Shown here piece by piece: positions 44,260-52,847 of a stretch of 64,000 nucleotides of DNA. Position 1 is the stretch's first letter, and each line of letters starts with the position of its first letter. The position numbers and the translations under genes were made by a program. This stretch comes from Saprospiraceae bacterium (GTDB taxonomy: Bacteria; Bacteroidota; Bacteroidia; Chitinophagales; Saprospiraceae): positions 20,252 to 84,251 of the forward strand of contig JAGQWX010000017.1 in the NCBI GenBank assembly GCA_020436935.1, in the 5' to 3' direction. A model generated the notes under the pieces. The model was not told the DNA's origin, did no database searches, and saw only the letters and a program-made list of their open reading frames with translations.

Positions 44260-45002
44260 CGGACGCTCAAAAGTTTGTATTTAAAGAAATAGATGAGGTT
44301 GGGGCAGACACGCTCGATGTGATTTCTGATGCAGAGAAATTCAACAATTGGATGTACCAAACCATCAGGCCTTATTGCTCAGGTAAGGTGCTTGAAATTG
44401 GAAGCGGCATAGGCAATATTTCCTCGCACTTCATCAGCGATGGTTATCAAATTACGCTGACAGATATCAGAGCACAATACTGCAAAAGACTGGAGCAGAA
44501 GTTTGCTGGTCAGCCCAATGTTGACGGTGTACATTTGATGGATTTGGTAGACCCGGAATTCGATACTCGTTTCTCTGCTTTTTTTGGGAAGTATGAAACC
44601 ATCTTTGCCCTCAACGTTGTGGAGCACATCAAAGAACACCAGTTGGCACTTGACAACTGTAAAAAGATGCTTATTAAAGGTGGCAAAGTAGTCATTTTAG
44701 TTCCGGCTTATCAATGGTTGTACAATGGCATGGACGAAGATCTTGAGCATTACAGGAGATATACGGGTGCCAGCTTGTCTGCATTGTTTAAGCAATCAGG
44801 GTATAAGCTGATGCATCAACAATACTTCAACTTTGTTGGCATATTTGGATGGTTTTTCACTGGAAGCATTTTAAGAAAGAGGAACATTCCCGGTAAGCAG
44901 ATGAAAATTTATAATGTACTGGTACCTGTTTTCAAATGGATTGATCGACTTATTTTACATAAGGCTGGACTATCTGTGATTGTGGTGGGAACAAGGACAT
45001 AA
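44256..45002 (+). CDS. Class I SAM-dependent methyltransferase
   Basis: A 248-residue enzyme with a Rossmann methyltransferase fold: motif [11 protein letters not shown] (about 45-54), motif [11 protein letters not shown], motif [14 protein letters not shown] and post-I elements [23 protein letters not shown]. The last segment is typical of methyltransferases in lipid or glycan gene sets, but the acceptor is unknown. Start and stop overlap with the GT2 gene (ATGA) indicates that the two act together, perhaps on the same lipid-linked sugar (inference). Confidence 0.85.
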   Translation: MTDAQKFVFKEIDEVGADTLDVISDAEKFNNWMYQTIRPYCSGKVLEIGSGIGNISSHFISDGYQITLTDIRAQYCKRLEQKFAGQPNVDGVHLMDLVDPEFDTRFSAFFGKYETIFALNVVEHIKEHQLALDNCKKMLIKGGKVVILVPAYQWLYNGMDEDLEHYRRYTGASLSALFKQSGYKLMHQQYFNFVGIFGWFFTGSILRKRNIPGKQMKIYNVLVPVFKWIDRLILHKAGLSVIVVGTRT

Positions 45003-45057
45003 GTTTTTGCTTGTATAAAATATTCATAATTTAGAGCTCTCAAAACAGACATCAAGC

Positions 45058-46476
45058 GTGGTTTTTAATATACATCCGGAGGAAAGAAAGTTATTCAACA
45101 CCATATCTGAAGTAGCAGGTCAACTCGGCTTTCCGGTGTATATCGTGGGTGGGTATGTCAGGGACAGGCTTCTGGCCAGAGCAACCAAAGACATTGACAT
45201 TGTGTGTGTTGGTGATGGCATTACCCTTGCAGAAAGTGTGGCCAATGTTTTGCATCCAAAGCCAAGGGTTACTGTTTTCAAAAGGTTCGGAACGGCGATG
45301 ATCAGGCACAACGACACAGAATTGGAGTTTGTAGGTGCCAGAAAAGAATCATACACCCTTGACAGCAGAAAACCTGAAGTCGATAGTGGCACATTAGAGG
45401 ACGATCAAAACAGACGTGATTTTACCATCAATGCGCTCGCCATCAGCCTCAATCCCGAGAATTTTGGAGAGATCATTGATCCTTTCAACGGCCTTCACCA
45501 CCTTACCACCAAAACCATCAAAACTCCTCTTGAGCCTGGAAAAACATTCTCGGATGACCCACTGCGCATCATGAGGGCGATCCGTTTTGCCACCCAGCTC
45601 GATTTTGAAATCGAAGAACGCACCCTTAAGGCCTTGGCCAAGTACAAGGGACGGTTGAAAATCATTTCCCGCGAGAGAATCACTACAGAACTGGAGAAAA
45701 TCATTGCCTCAGACAGACCTTCAAAAGGCTTCAATCTCCTGATGGACACAGGCATACTTGAAATAATATTCCCGGAGTTCTATGCATTGAGAGGCGTTGA
45801 AATCAGAGATGGCATTGGCCATAAGGACAACTTCTATCATACCCTCGAAGTGCTGGAGAATGTGTGCAAAGTCTCTGACAACATATGGCTCAGATGGGCG
45901 GCTATCCTGCATGACATCGCCAAACCACCAACCAAAAGGTTTGAAAAAGGAATTGGCTGGACCTTTCACGGTCATGAAGCTTTGGGTGCAGTAATGGTCC
46001 CTAAGATATTCAAAACCATGAGGTTGCCACTAGATCATAAAATGAAGTATGTGCAAAAGTTGGTGAGGCTGCACCTTAGGCCCATTGCACTTACCAATGA
46101 AGAAATCACTGATTCGGCCGTAAGAAGGTTGATTTTTGAGGCAGGCGAAGACATTGACGATTTGATGATGCTTTGCAATGCGGACATCACCTCTAAGAAT
46201 CAAAACAAAGTGGAGCGGTACAAGGACAATTATGAGCGTCTGCTTGCCAAAATTGAAGAAGTCGAGGAAACAGACAAGCTCAGAAACTGGCAACCACCCA
46301 TTACGGGGGAGGACATCATGCACATTTTTAATATTCCTCCAGGAAAAGAAGTTGGCGTCCTGAAAACGGCGATAAGAGAAGCCATTCTAGACGGTGCCAT
46401 AGGCAATAACTATGAGGATGCAAAAGCGTTTCTAATGGAAGCAGCAGATAAGATGGGCCTGAAACCAGTGCAATAG
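45058..46476 (+). CDS. cca: CCA tRNA nucleotidyltransferase with HD domain
   Basis: Adds or repairs the CCA end of tRNAs, which matters here because tRNA-Leu in this window lacks an encoded CCA. The 472-residue protein has the class II polymerase head (YIVGGYVRDRLL, KDIDIV, RRDFTINAL), neck and body helices (FSDDPLRIMRAIRFA) and an HD phosphohydrolase domain with AILHDIAKPPTK and FHGHEALG. The GTG start is 55 bases after the methyltransferase stop and precedes a normal N-terminus. Whether one enzyme adds both C and A cannot be read from the sequence. Confidence 0.93.
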   Translation: MVFNIHPEERKLFNTISEVAGQLGFPVYIVGGYVRDRLLARATKDIDIVCVGDGITLAESVANVLHPKPRVTVFKRFGTAMIRHNDTELEFVGARKESYTLDSRKPEVDSGTLEDDQNRRDFTINALAISLNPENFGEIIDPFNGLHHLTTKTIKTPLEPGKTFSDDPLRIMRAIRFATQLDFEIEERTLKALAKYKGRLKIISRERITTELEKIIASDRPSKGFNLLMDTGILEIIFPEFYALRGVEIRDGIGHKDNFYHTLEVLENVCKVSDNIWLRWAAILHDIAKPPTKRFEKGIGWTFHGHEALGAVMVPKIFKTMRLPLDHKMKYVQKLVRLHLRPIALTNEEITDSAVRRLIFEAGEDIDDLMMLCNADITSKNQNKVERYKDNYERLLAKIEEVEETDKLRNWQPPITGEDIMHIFNIPPGKEVGVLKTAIREAILDGAIGNNYEDAKAFLMEAADKMGLKPVQ

Positions 46477-46504
46477 TTGATTTATAAGTCATTCAAAGTA
46501 AAGT

Positions 46505-47344
46505 GTGGAAAAAGATAAATTGCTGATAGTAGAAAGCGGCTCAACTAAATCTGATTGGGTCTTAATTGACCAGTCCGGCGAGGTGATAAGCAGGATTGAG
46601 AGCCAGGGATGGAATCCTCAAATGGGACTGGAATCCAACGTCGTGTCCTCTGAGATCAGAGATGCCATTGACCATTCTGCAAGCGTGTATTTTTACAGCG
46701 CTGGAGTGTCAGATGAGATGACCAGAAAATGGGTTGTAGAAAAACTGGGGGCAGGGGACAAGGTGGTTGTTGAAAATGATCTGGTAGCAGCTTGCAGGGC
46801 CGGACTTGGTGATCAGCCAGGTCTTGTAGGCATACTTGGAACCGGGTGCAATGCATGCCATTGGGACGGCCAAAGTGCTAGTATGAATGTACCCAGTTTG
46901 GGTTATGTGTTGAGTGATGAAGGCGGGGGAGTCGATCTTGGAAAAGAATTGGTAAGGGCGTACTTCTACCAAGAAATGCCTGCTGAACTCAGAAGCCTGT
47001 TTGAGACGGCGTATGATGTGAGAAAACAGACGGTGCTTGAAAACATTTATCGGAAACCATATGGCAACAGATATCTCGCTGGCTTCACACCGTTTATAAG
47101 TCAATACGAACATGAATGGTTATCGAATTTGGTAAAATTTCGTTTTGAAGTTTACATTCAAAAGCATGTAATACCAAATTTTCACAAAAAAAGAGAAAAC
47201 ATTGCTTTTGTTGGTTCCGTTGCGTTTGCATTTAAGGATATTTTGACTGAACTTTGTACCTCATACAATATGGAAGTGGTAAACATATCAAAATCGGCCA
47301 CTGAAGGATTGATTAAGTATCACACAAGACAGTTTTATGACTAA
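46505..47344 (+). CDS. BadF/BadG-type ATPase, N-acetylglucosamine kinase-like
   Basis: A 279-residue ASKHA-fold kinase, most like eukaryotic-type NAGK homologues that phosphorylate GlcNAc or related sugars. Motifs: phosphate 1 LIVESGSTKSDWVL (about 7-20), the VENDLVAACRAG segment, phosphate 2 GILGTGCNAC and VLSDEGGGVDLGKELV. The GTG start is used. The frame overlaps pfkA by eight bases, so sugar phosphorylation and glycolysis are linked in one transcript. GlcNAc as substrate is inferred from family and from the nearby GH3 hexosaminidase. Confidence 0.82.
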   Translation: MEKDKLLIVESGSTKSDWVLIDQSGEVISRIESQGWNPQMGLESNVVSSEIRDAIDHSASVYFYSAGVSDEMTRKWVVEKLGAGDKVVVENDLVAACRAGLGDQPGLVGILGTGCNACHWDGQSASMNVPSLGYVLSDEGGGVDLGKELVRAYFYQEMPAELRSLFETAYDVRKQTVLENIYRKPYGNRYLAGFTPFISQYEHEWLSNLVKFRFEVYIQKHVIPNFHKKRENIAFVGSVAFAFKDILTELCTSYNMEVVNISKSATEGLIKYHTRQFYD

Positions 47345-48320
47345 CAACATCAAGAGAATTGCGGTTTTTACAAGTGGGGGAGATGCTCCAGGAATGAATA
47401 CAGCCATCAGGGCAGTAGCCAGAACAGCCATCTACCATGATCTTCATGTATATGGTATTTATGGTGGATATGATGGTATGATCAGAGGGGACATTTCAAG
47501 GTTAGAATTGAGAGATGTAGGGAACATCATGCAGAGGGGAGGTACCATTCTTAAAACTGCCAGGAGCAAGGAATTTATGACGGTTGAAGGCAGAATGAAA
47601 GCTGCAGAAAGTCTGAAGGCCCATGATATTGACGCGTGCGTTGCGATCGGAGGAAATGGTACTTTTACCGGTGCCTTGGTTTTTAGCGAAGAACACAATA
47701 TCCCTTTCGTAGGTCTTCCGGGTACTATAGACAATGACTTGTATGGTACCGATTATACCATAGGTTTTGACACAGCCATCAATACTGCCATGGAAGCAGT
47801 GGATAAAATCAGAGATACTGCTGATTCGCACAACAGGCTCTTTTTCATTGAAGTCATGGGCAGACATTCAGGATACATTGCACTGCATACTGCCATAGGC
47901 ACAGGTGCAACCAACGTATTTTTACCAGAGGTGCCCAATTCAATTGAAACTTTGATCGGAGAGCTGAGATTTGCTGCCAAAAGGCATAAATTGTTCAATT
48001 TGGTCATTGTTGCTGAAGGAAACGAAGGTGGCAATGCCACTGAATTGGCTGCCATCGTGAAGGAAAAGGCTCCTGAATTTGATACCAAAGTGAGTGTTAT
48101 CGGGCACTTGCAAAGAGGAGGCTCACCTACTTGTTCGGACAGAGTTTTGGCGAGTAGATTGGGTTATGCATCCGTAGAAGCTTTAATAAAAGGGAAAAAG
48201 AACGTGGCCATTGGTATAGTCAACGACCATTTGACCTACACGCCGTTTGAAGACGCCATACATAAGGTAAAAGACCTCAATAAGGATCTCATCAATATGG
48301 CGCAGATTCTTGCGACTTAA
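47337..48320 (+). CDS. pfkA: 6-phosphofructokinase
   Basis: Phosphorylates fructose 6-phosphate in glycolysis. The 327-residue protein shows FTSGGDAPGMN at the ATP site, the catalytic GTIDNDLYGTDYTIGFDTA with base D132, EVMGRHSGYIA and GHLQRGGSP. The motif that is GGDGS/T in most ATP-dependent PFKs reads GGNGT here (N107, codon AAT), while the following Gly favours ATP over pyrophosphate. The start overlaps the preceding kinase gene by eight bases. The Asn could affect Mg-ATP binding. Confidence 0.93.
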   Translation: MTNNIKRIAVFTSGGDAPGMNTAIRAVARTAIYHDLHVYGIYGGYDGMIRGDISRLELRDVGNIMQRGGTILKTARSKEFMTVEGRMKAAESLKAHDIDACVAIGGNGTFTGALVFSEEHNIPFVGLPGTIDNDLYGTDYTIGFDTAINTAMEAVDKIRDTADSHNRLFFIEVMGRHSGYIALHTAIGTGATNVFLPEVPNSIETLIGELRFAAKRHKLFNLVIVAEGNEGGNATELAAIVKEKAPEFDTKVSVIGHLQRGGSPTCSDRVLASRLGYASVEALIKGKKNVAIGIVNDHLTYTPFEDAIHKVKDLNKDLINMAQILAT

Positions 48321-48339
48321 AAACTAAATTGATACAACC

Positions 48340-48654
48340 ATGCGGGAGGTGCTTTGTTTTTATATTCCTTGTGCGGATAGATCGAAAGCTGAGCACCTCG
48401 TTCAGGTCCTGATTCAGGAAGGCCTTATTGCATGCGGCAATATCATCGGGGCCAATAGTCATTATATCTGGGAAGGAAAGATCAATGAAGATGCTGAATC
48501 CATTGTAATTGCCAAAACCTTAACATATCTTGAAAATGAGCTTGAGTCAGCCATTGAAAGGCTTCATGAGTACGATGTTCCGTGTATAGCAAGATGGAAT
48601 ATAAGGGTAAACGATGCTTATTTTTCCTGGATGTGTGAAGTGATCAAATCCTAG
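48340..48654 (+). CDS. cutA: Divalent-cation tolerance protein CutA
   Basis: A 104-residue trimeric ferredoxin-like protein of the CutA1 family. Visible signatures are YIPCADRSKAEHLVQVLIQEGLIACGN, the SHYIWEGKIN segment and the C-terminal YDVPCIARWNI region. The molecular role of CutA1 outside E. coli copper tolerance is not settled. It is the last gene of the plus-strand run and converges with cobA, the two reading frames sharing four bases at 48651-48654. Confidence 0.9.
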   Translation: MREVLCFYIPCADRSKAEHLVQVLIQEGLIACGNIIGANSHYIWEGKINEDAESIVIAKTLTYLENELESAIERLHEYDVPCIARWNIRVNDAYFSWMCEVIKS

Positions 48655-49424
48655 GCTTTTCTTTGCTTTTCTGTGGGTGCCAATGTAATTGCTTCCAATG
48701 TACTTTTGTTTTTCAGAATATGGTTGACTACTTCACCCACTACAATGATGGCAGGATTCCCCAATTGTTCGTGTTGTGCGCGAAAAGTAATGTCTCTTAC
48801 ATTCCCAATGACCATTTTCTGTTGTAGAGTGCTCCCGTTCTGAATGATGGCAACCGGAGTCTGAGCTTTGCCGTTCTGCGTAAATATATCCATGATACCC
48901 TCTAGCTTGGACATGGCCATAAGAATGACAACAGTTGCCGATGAAGCAGCTGCCAGCCTGATGTCATTGGAAATCTCTCCAGAGCGTGTTGTACCTGTGG
49001 TCACCCAGAAGCTTTCTGCTACACCTCTTAGTGTCAGCTGTATTCCCGCCAATTCGGGTACTGCTATTGCACTGGTAATGCCAGGAACTACTTCAACCTC
49101 CATACCTGCAGCAGTTGCAGCTGTGATTTCTTCATGCGAGCGACCAAATACGAAAGGATCACCACCTTTGAGTCTGACTATGGTTTCGTATTTTGAAGCA
49201 TAGTCAACGATTGTCGCATTGATCTCATCCTGAGAAAGAGCATGACAACCATATCTTTTTCCCACATATTTTTTGACAGAGGCCTTGGTTGCATACTCAA
49301 CCAAAGACTCGTTCGCAAGTGCATCATATAAGACTACATCGGCCTCCTGCAACTTTTTTATTGCTTTGAGTGTGATGAGATCTTCGTCTCCAGGACCAGC
49401 CCCTATGAGGATCAATTTCGCCAT
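48651..49424 (-). CDS. cobA: Uroporphyrinogen-III C-methyltransferase (SUMT)
   Basis: Makes precorrin-2 from uroporphyrinogen III with two SAM, the first step of siroheme and corrinoid synthesis. The 257-residue protein is the single-domain CobA type without CysG oxidase parts. Motifs: LIGAGPGDEDLITLKA, VVLYDALAN, the IVRLKGGDPFVFGR loop, EVVPGITSAIAVPELAGI and TLRGVAESFWVTTG. In this phylum such genes usually serve siroheme for sulfite or nitrite reduction. A perfect 16-bp palindrome lies 25 bases upstream of the start and may be an operator. Confidence 0.93.
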   Translation of the reverse strand: MAKLILIGAGPGDEDLITLKAIKKLQEADVVLYDALANESLVEYATKASVKKYVGKRYGCHALSQDEINATIVDYASKYETIVRLKGGDPFVFGRSHEEITAATAAGMEVEVVPGITSAIAVPELAGIQLTLRGVAESFWVTTGTTRSGEISNDIRLAAASSATVVILMAMSKLEGIMDIFTQNGKAQTPVAIIQNGSTLQQKMVIGNVRDITFRAQHEQLGNPAIIVVGEVVNHILKNKSTLEAITLAPTEKQRKA

Positions 49425-49448
49425 AACTAAGTATTTGTACCGTAAATA

Positions 49449-49464
49449 TACGTATTAATACGTA
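49449..49464. promoter_or_regulatory. Perfect 16-bp palindrome upstream of cobA
   Basis: TACGTATTAATACGTA is identical on both strands and lies 25 bases before the cobA ATG, where a regulator site would overlap the promoter or leader. The regulator is unknown. Confidence 0.5.
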
Positions 49465-49781
49465 ATAAAATACAATTATAATGTAAAATTAATTTAATTA
49501 TGGTAATTATATAGAAATAGTAGTATTAATAATTTGATAAAATTTTCATCTTTTGCACAATGAGAATAGGAATGATAGGTTATATATATCCAGCTTTTGA
49601 CAACAGCCAATGATGAAAAGGTTGAGGTTGATGGGTGTAATAAACTTTTAAAGCTGCTTTGGTATTTATATTGAGAAGTAAGTACATTTTGTCCCCGTAA
49701 CGAGAAGATTCAATTGAAAAATGACTTTTGAACATTGGGGATCATCAAGGAATTGACCATAAACACCAGGTATTAAAATGC

Positions 49782-49890
49782 GAAAAGCCCAAGATTTCTT
49801 TAAATCTCAGGCTGTTTCGACTAAGGTCTCAAAATAAGAAAACTACATCATATAGATCATCCCCGGAGGGAATACTATTTTCTATTAATC
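49782..49890 (-). ncRNA. Candidate small RNA, about 109 nt
   Basis: On the minus strand a consensus promoter (49926-49896) is followed, with no credible ORF, by about 100 bases and a terminator hairpin: AGCCTGAGATTT / AAATCTTGGGCT (about 49812-49786) with loop AAAG and tail TTTTCGC. A second hairpin (TCCC-TCC-GGGGA) lies near 49857-49868. The flanking spacer (49465-49781 and 49927-50050) shows no gene. No known RNA family recognised. Confidence 0.45.
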
Positions 49891-49895
49891 AACGA

Positions 49896-49926
49896 CAAAG
49901 TTATCCATCTTTAAAGTCGTAAACAA
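49896..49926 (-). promoter_or_regulatory. Promoter of the candidate small RNA
   Basis: On the minus strand TTG (49926-49924), a 20-base spacer and TAACTTTG (49903-49896). Both boxes and the spacing fit the Bacteroidota consensus. Confidence 0.55.
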
Positions 49927-50050
49927 GAATATATTCAAAAAAATCAAATAAATGTTTTTGTGATTTGTTCTTGGTTGACAATCAGTATAAAGTAGATAAA
50001 ACCAAATATGTAAATGATTGAAAAAGTGGGTGAGGGTATTGAAAAAAGAG

Positions 50051-50132
50051 TGCCCGGAACAGGACTTGAACCTGCACGTGTCTCCACACACGCCCCTCAA
50101 ACGTGCCTGTCTACCAATTTCAGCATCCGGGC
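50051..50132 (-). tRNA. tRNA-Leu (anticodon GAG)
   Basis: Class II tRNA read on the minus strand. The acceptor GCCCGGA/TCCGGGC is perfect. The anticodon loop TTGAGGG between CACGT and GCGTG gives GAG at 50096-50098. The long variable arm (TGTG-GAGA-CACG) and T arm GCAGG-TTCAAGT-CCTGT are normal. A73 is followed by CTC, so CCA is not encoded. A T6 run follows the 3' end. Confidence 0.95.
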
Positions 50133-50155
50133 ATTGTATCTTTCTAATAGGACTG

Positions 50156-50163
50156 CAAAAGTA
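50156..50163 (-). promoter_or_regulatory. -7 element of tRNA-Leu
   Basis: TACTTTTG on the minus strand, extended as TTTGCAGTCC exactly like the tRNA-His promoter. The expected start is about 17 bases before the mature 5' end. No TTG stands at the -33 position. Confidence 0.6.
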
Positions 50164-50231
50164 AACATTCCCTGAATTTCTCTAAATAAGTTGAAGGTTT
50201 TTTGGAAAAAAATACCTGTGAGGTCAAAATT

Positions 50232-51725
50232 TCAGGATACTGAATTTTTTATGAGATACTTGCTGATCATATCTTTCAAAAAACTATTGATTTGAATGGA
50301 GGTTTTAAACCACAATACCGGGAATATAAATACAGCTCCTACCAGTAGATTGTTGACCAATAAACCTCCTGGGATAGAATTCGTCTTTATCAGTTCCATG
50401 AGTCCAAAGGCGGCTAAGGCACTGAGGAATATGATCAGTGTATTTCGGGTATGAGCTCTAAGCGAAAATCTGGATCTTATAAAATAAGCCTTGACCAGAT
50501 TAAAACTCAAAACAGCAATGCTATTGGCCAGTGCAGCCCCGTAAATACCAAAAACAGGAATTAAAATCCAATTGAAAGCTACAGCGCAGACAATGAGGGT
50601 AATCGATGAGATGATGTTGAATTTGTATTTTTCTGAATAAGAAATGATTTGATCGTTGACACTGAAGCTGAGATTGATGATGTAGCCTGCTGCAAGTATT
50701 GCTCCAACAAATTTGTATTCAAGCACAGCCGACATTTTTTGAGAAATCAGCGGTAGTAAAGAAAGGTTGGCCCATATCAGTAAAAATATTCCACTTCCCA
50801 TCGCCGTGAGCATATCTGAACTTTTAGAATAAATATTTTGCAACCCTCCAAAATCTGAGGCGTTCAGACTTCTCGAAATCTGTGGTGAATACAATGAAAT
50901 GACTGATAGATAGGGGATCAGAATCAGTGAGGCAAGATAATTATTTATGGCAAAAATGCCATTTTCTTCAAAAGTGCCGATGCTACCCAACATGGCATAG
51001 GTAATCTTGTCAGAAACCGAAACAGTAAGGACCATGAAGAGTCCATATTTTACATAAGTTGCACTTTCTTTATTGAATGTTGGGTTGGAAACGGATTGTT
51101 GTTGTGATAAGGTAGATTTGTTATTCTGATAAAAATAGATGGCCAACACACCTACCAATAGAATATATATCAATGGCAAAGTTTGAATGACACCTTCTCT
51201 GGTCAGCCATCCAAATACATACAGTGAAAAAGCAAAGCCAATCATCAACTTGTTGATCAGGTTTTTTGTCAAAGCGGTAATCGCAACTTTATGATTGATG
51301 TAAAGCAGTTTTTCGAAAATTTGAATGAGTACGGTACCAATCATTACGCATGCAAATTCAAAATAATAGCCTTCTAGTTTTGGTTTTGGAAGTTCTATAC
51401 CCATAATATGTGCACAGCCATATAACAAAGCAATCAAACCTGCAACAAAAGCTATCATTGAAGCTGAGAGCACAAAGGTCCTGATGACCAGTTGTTGATA
51501 ACCTATTTTCCCGGTTTCTGTCAGAGGGAAAAATTTTAATGGAATAAAACTGGCACCAATACCCGGTATTGCAATGAGATAAGCAAGTGGCAGCAGGTAT
51601 TCTATAAATCCCTTGAGGGCCAGGTCATGGGTGAAGATAAACAAGTTGTTGACAGCCCCAATACCCATTGCCAGAATGGACATGAGAAAGTGCAATAATC
51701 CTTGTTTTCTTAGTTCTCTGGTCAT
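50232..51725 (-). CDS. Polysaccharide flippase-like membrane protein (Wzx/MATE-type)
   Basis: A 497-residue integral membrane protein with about 12-14 hydrophobic helices, fitting the oligosaccharide flippase (MOP) superfamily that moves lipid-linked glycans across the inner membrane. Visible are repeated TM stretches such as LVIRTFVLSASMIAFVAGLI and FVGAILAAGYIINLSF, with a conserved FGIYGAALANSIAVL segment between the last helices. It is the last gene of the glycan operon and overlaps the GT4 gene upstream by four bases (ATGA). The substrate is probably the product of the operon's transferases. Confidence 0.85.
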   Translation of the reverse strand: MTRELRKQGLLHFLMSILAMGIGAVNNLFIFTHDLALKGFIEYLLPLAYLIAIPGIGASFIPLKFFPLTETGKIGYQQLVIRTFVLSASMIAFVAGLIALLYGCAHIMGIELPKPKLEGYYFEFACVMIGTVLIQIFEKLLYINHKVAITALTKNLINKLMIGFAFSLYVFGWLTREGVIQTLPLIYILLVGVLAIYFYQNNKSTLSQQQSVSNPTFNKESATYVKYGLFMVLTVSVSDKITYAMLGSIGTFEENGIFAINNYLASLILIPYLSVISLYSPQISRSLNASDFGGLQNIYSKSSDMLTAMGSGIFLLIWANLSLLPLISQKMSAVLEYKFVGAILAAGYIINLSFSVNDQIISYSEKYKFNIISSITLIVCAVAFNWILIPVFGIYGAALANSIAVLSFNLVKAYFIRSRFSLRAHTRNTLIIFLSALAAFGLMELIKTNSIPGGLLVNNLLVGAVFIFPVLWFKTSIQINSFLKDMISKYLIKNSVS

Positions 51726-52843
51726 TGCTTCGCGACTTGGGCATTCAGCAATAAATCAATGTACTTTTTACTTGATTCGACTACGCTGTAATTAAGTTCA
51801 AGTTTCTTATGGGCAAGGTCTCCCATGACTTTGATTTGTCCTTCATTTTCTACCAATTGGAGTATGGCCTCCCGGATAGGGGTAACCTCTCCTGGTTGGA
51901 CACAGATACCAATATCATTGACCATTTCAAAACACCCCGTTGTATTGGATGAGATAATGGCGCATTTGTTTTCCATGGCCTCCATGATGGATAAGCTCGA
52001 GTTTTCCTGACTGGACACCAGAACAAAAATGGATGCTTTTGCCAGAAGGCTTCGGTATTCTGGACTCTGGTTGTTGATCCAGCCGTGAAAGACAATTTTT
52101 GTTGCAGATGACTGCGCTAGAGTTTCCAGTTCTGCCCGCATTGGTCCATCTCCACAGATGTGTACTTCATAACCAAGGTCTTGTGGCGCCACTGCTTTGA
52201 TGAGGTACTGAAACCCTTTTCTGGGAAGAAGTCTTCCTGTAGAAAGAATGATTTTTTCTTTTTGAACCTCATTGTCATTTTGGATCTGATAACCATAATT
52301 GATTCTCTCCAATCTTAATGGTACAATGGTGTTCTTCAACAGCCCCGCGAGATAATCTGAAGGGGAAACGGTGGCATATGCGTGCTTAACAATAAATTTC
52401 AAAGCAGGTTTGAGCAAAATGTGCATCCAGCCAAATCTGTCAGGGTTGTAAGCAGGCACATCACTGCCGTGAATCGTAATCACATAAGGTATTCTCAGCC
52501 GGGACTTGCACCAATAAGTCAGCACTCCAGTTGGAAGTATAAAATGACAATGACAGACATGGATGAAGTCTTTTCGGTGAATGCCCATAATTACGCTCCT
52601 TGCTTTAATTAGATAGAGGAGGTGTTCCCTGGGGTAGGAAATATTTTTCTTCTTCCTGCCGGACTTGATACGGTGAATTTCCACATTGCCGTCTTTTTCA
52701 AACGCCGGTAATCCTTCAAAGTGAGTCGTCACTACACTGACCTTATGGCCATTGGCAGCATATACCTCAGAGATTTGTTTTCCAATAGGAGAGGCACCGC
52801 CACCCAGGGGAGGGTATTCAAAGTTGAGGACCAGAATGTGCAT
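51722..52843 (-). CDS. GT4-family glycosyltransferase
   Basis: GT-B transferase of 373 residues. The start at 52843 (MHILVLNFEYPPLGGGASP) is chosen since it follows the GT2 stop by four bases and is the canonical N-terminus; ATG codons at 52861 and 52903 are in frame but lie inside the GT2 gene. Further motifs: VVTTHFEG, YVITIHGSDVPAYN, IILSTGRLLPRKGFQYLIKA and the GT4 signature VLVSSQENSSLSIMEAMENK. It probably adds one sugar to a lipid-linked glycan. It shares four bases with the flippase gene. Confidence 0.88.
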   Translation of the reverse strand: MHILVLNFEYPPLGGGASPIGKQISEVYAANGHKVSVVTTHFEGLPAFEKDGNVEIHRIKSGRKKKNISYPREHLLYLIKARSVIMGIHRKDFIHVCHCHFILPTGVLTYWCKSRLRIPYVITIHGSDVPAYNPDRFGWMHILLKPALKFIVKHAYATVSPSDYLAGLLKNTIVPLRLERINYGYQIQNDNEVQKEKIILSTGRLLPRKGFQYLIKAVAPQDLGYEVHICGDGPMRAELETLAQSSATKIVFHGWINNQSPEYRSLLAKASIFVLVSSQENSSLSIMEAMENKCAIISSNTTGCFEMVNDIGICVQPGEVTPIREAILQLVENEGQIKVMGDLAHKKLELNYSVVESSKKYIDLLLNAQVAKQ

Positions 52844-52847
52844 CTTA

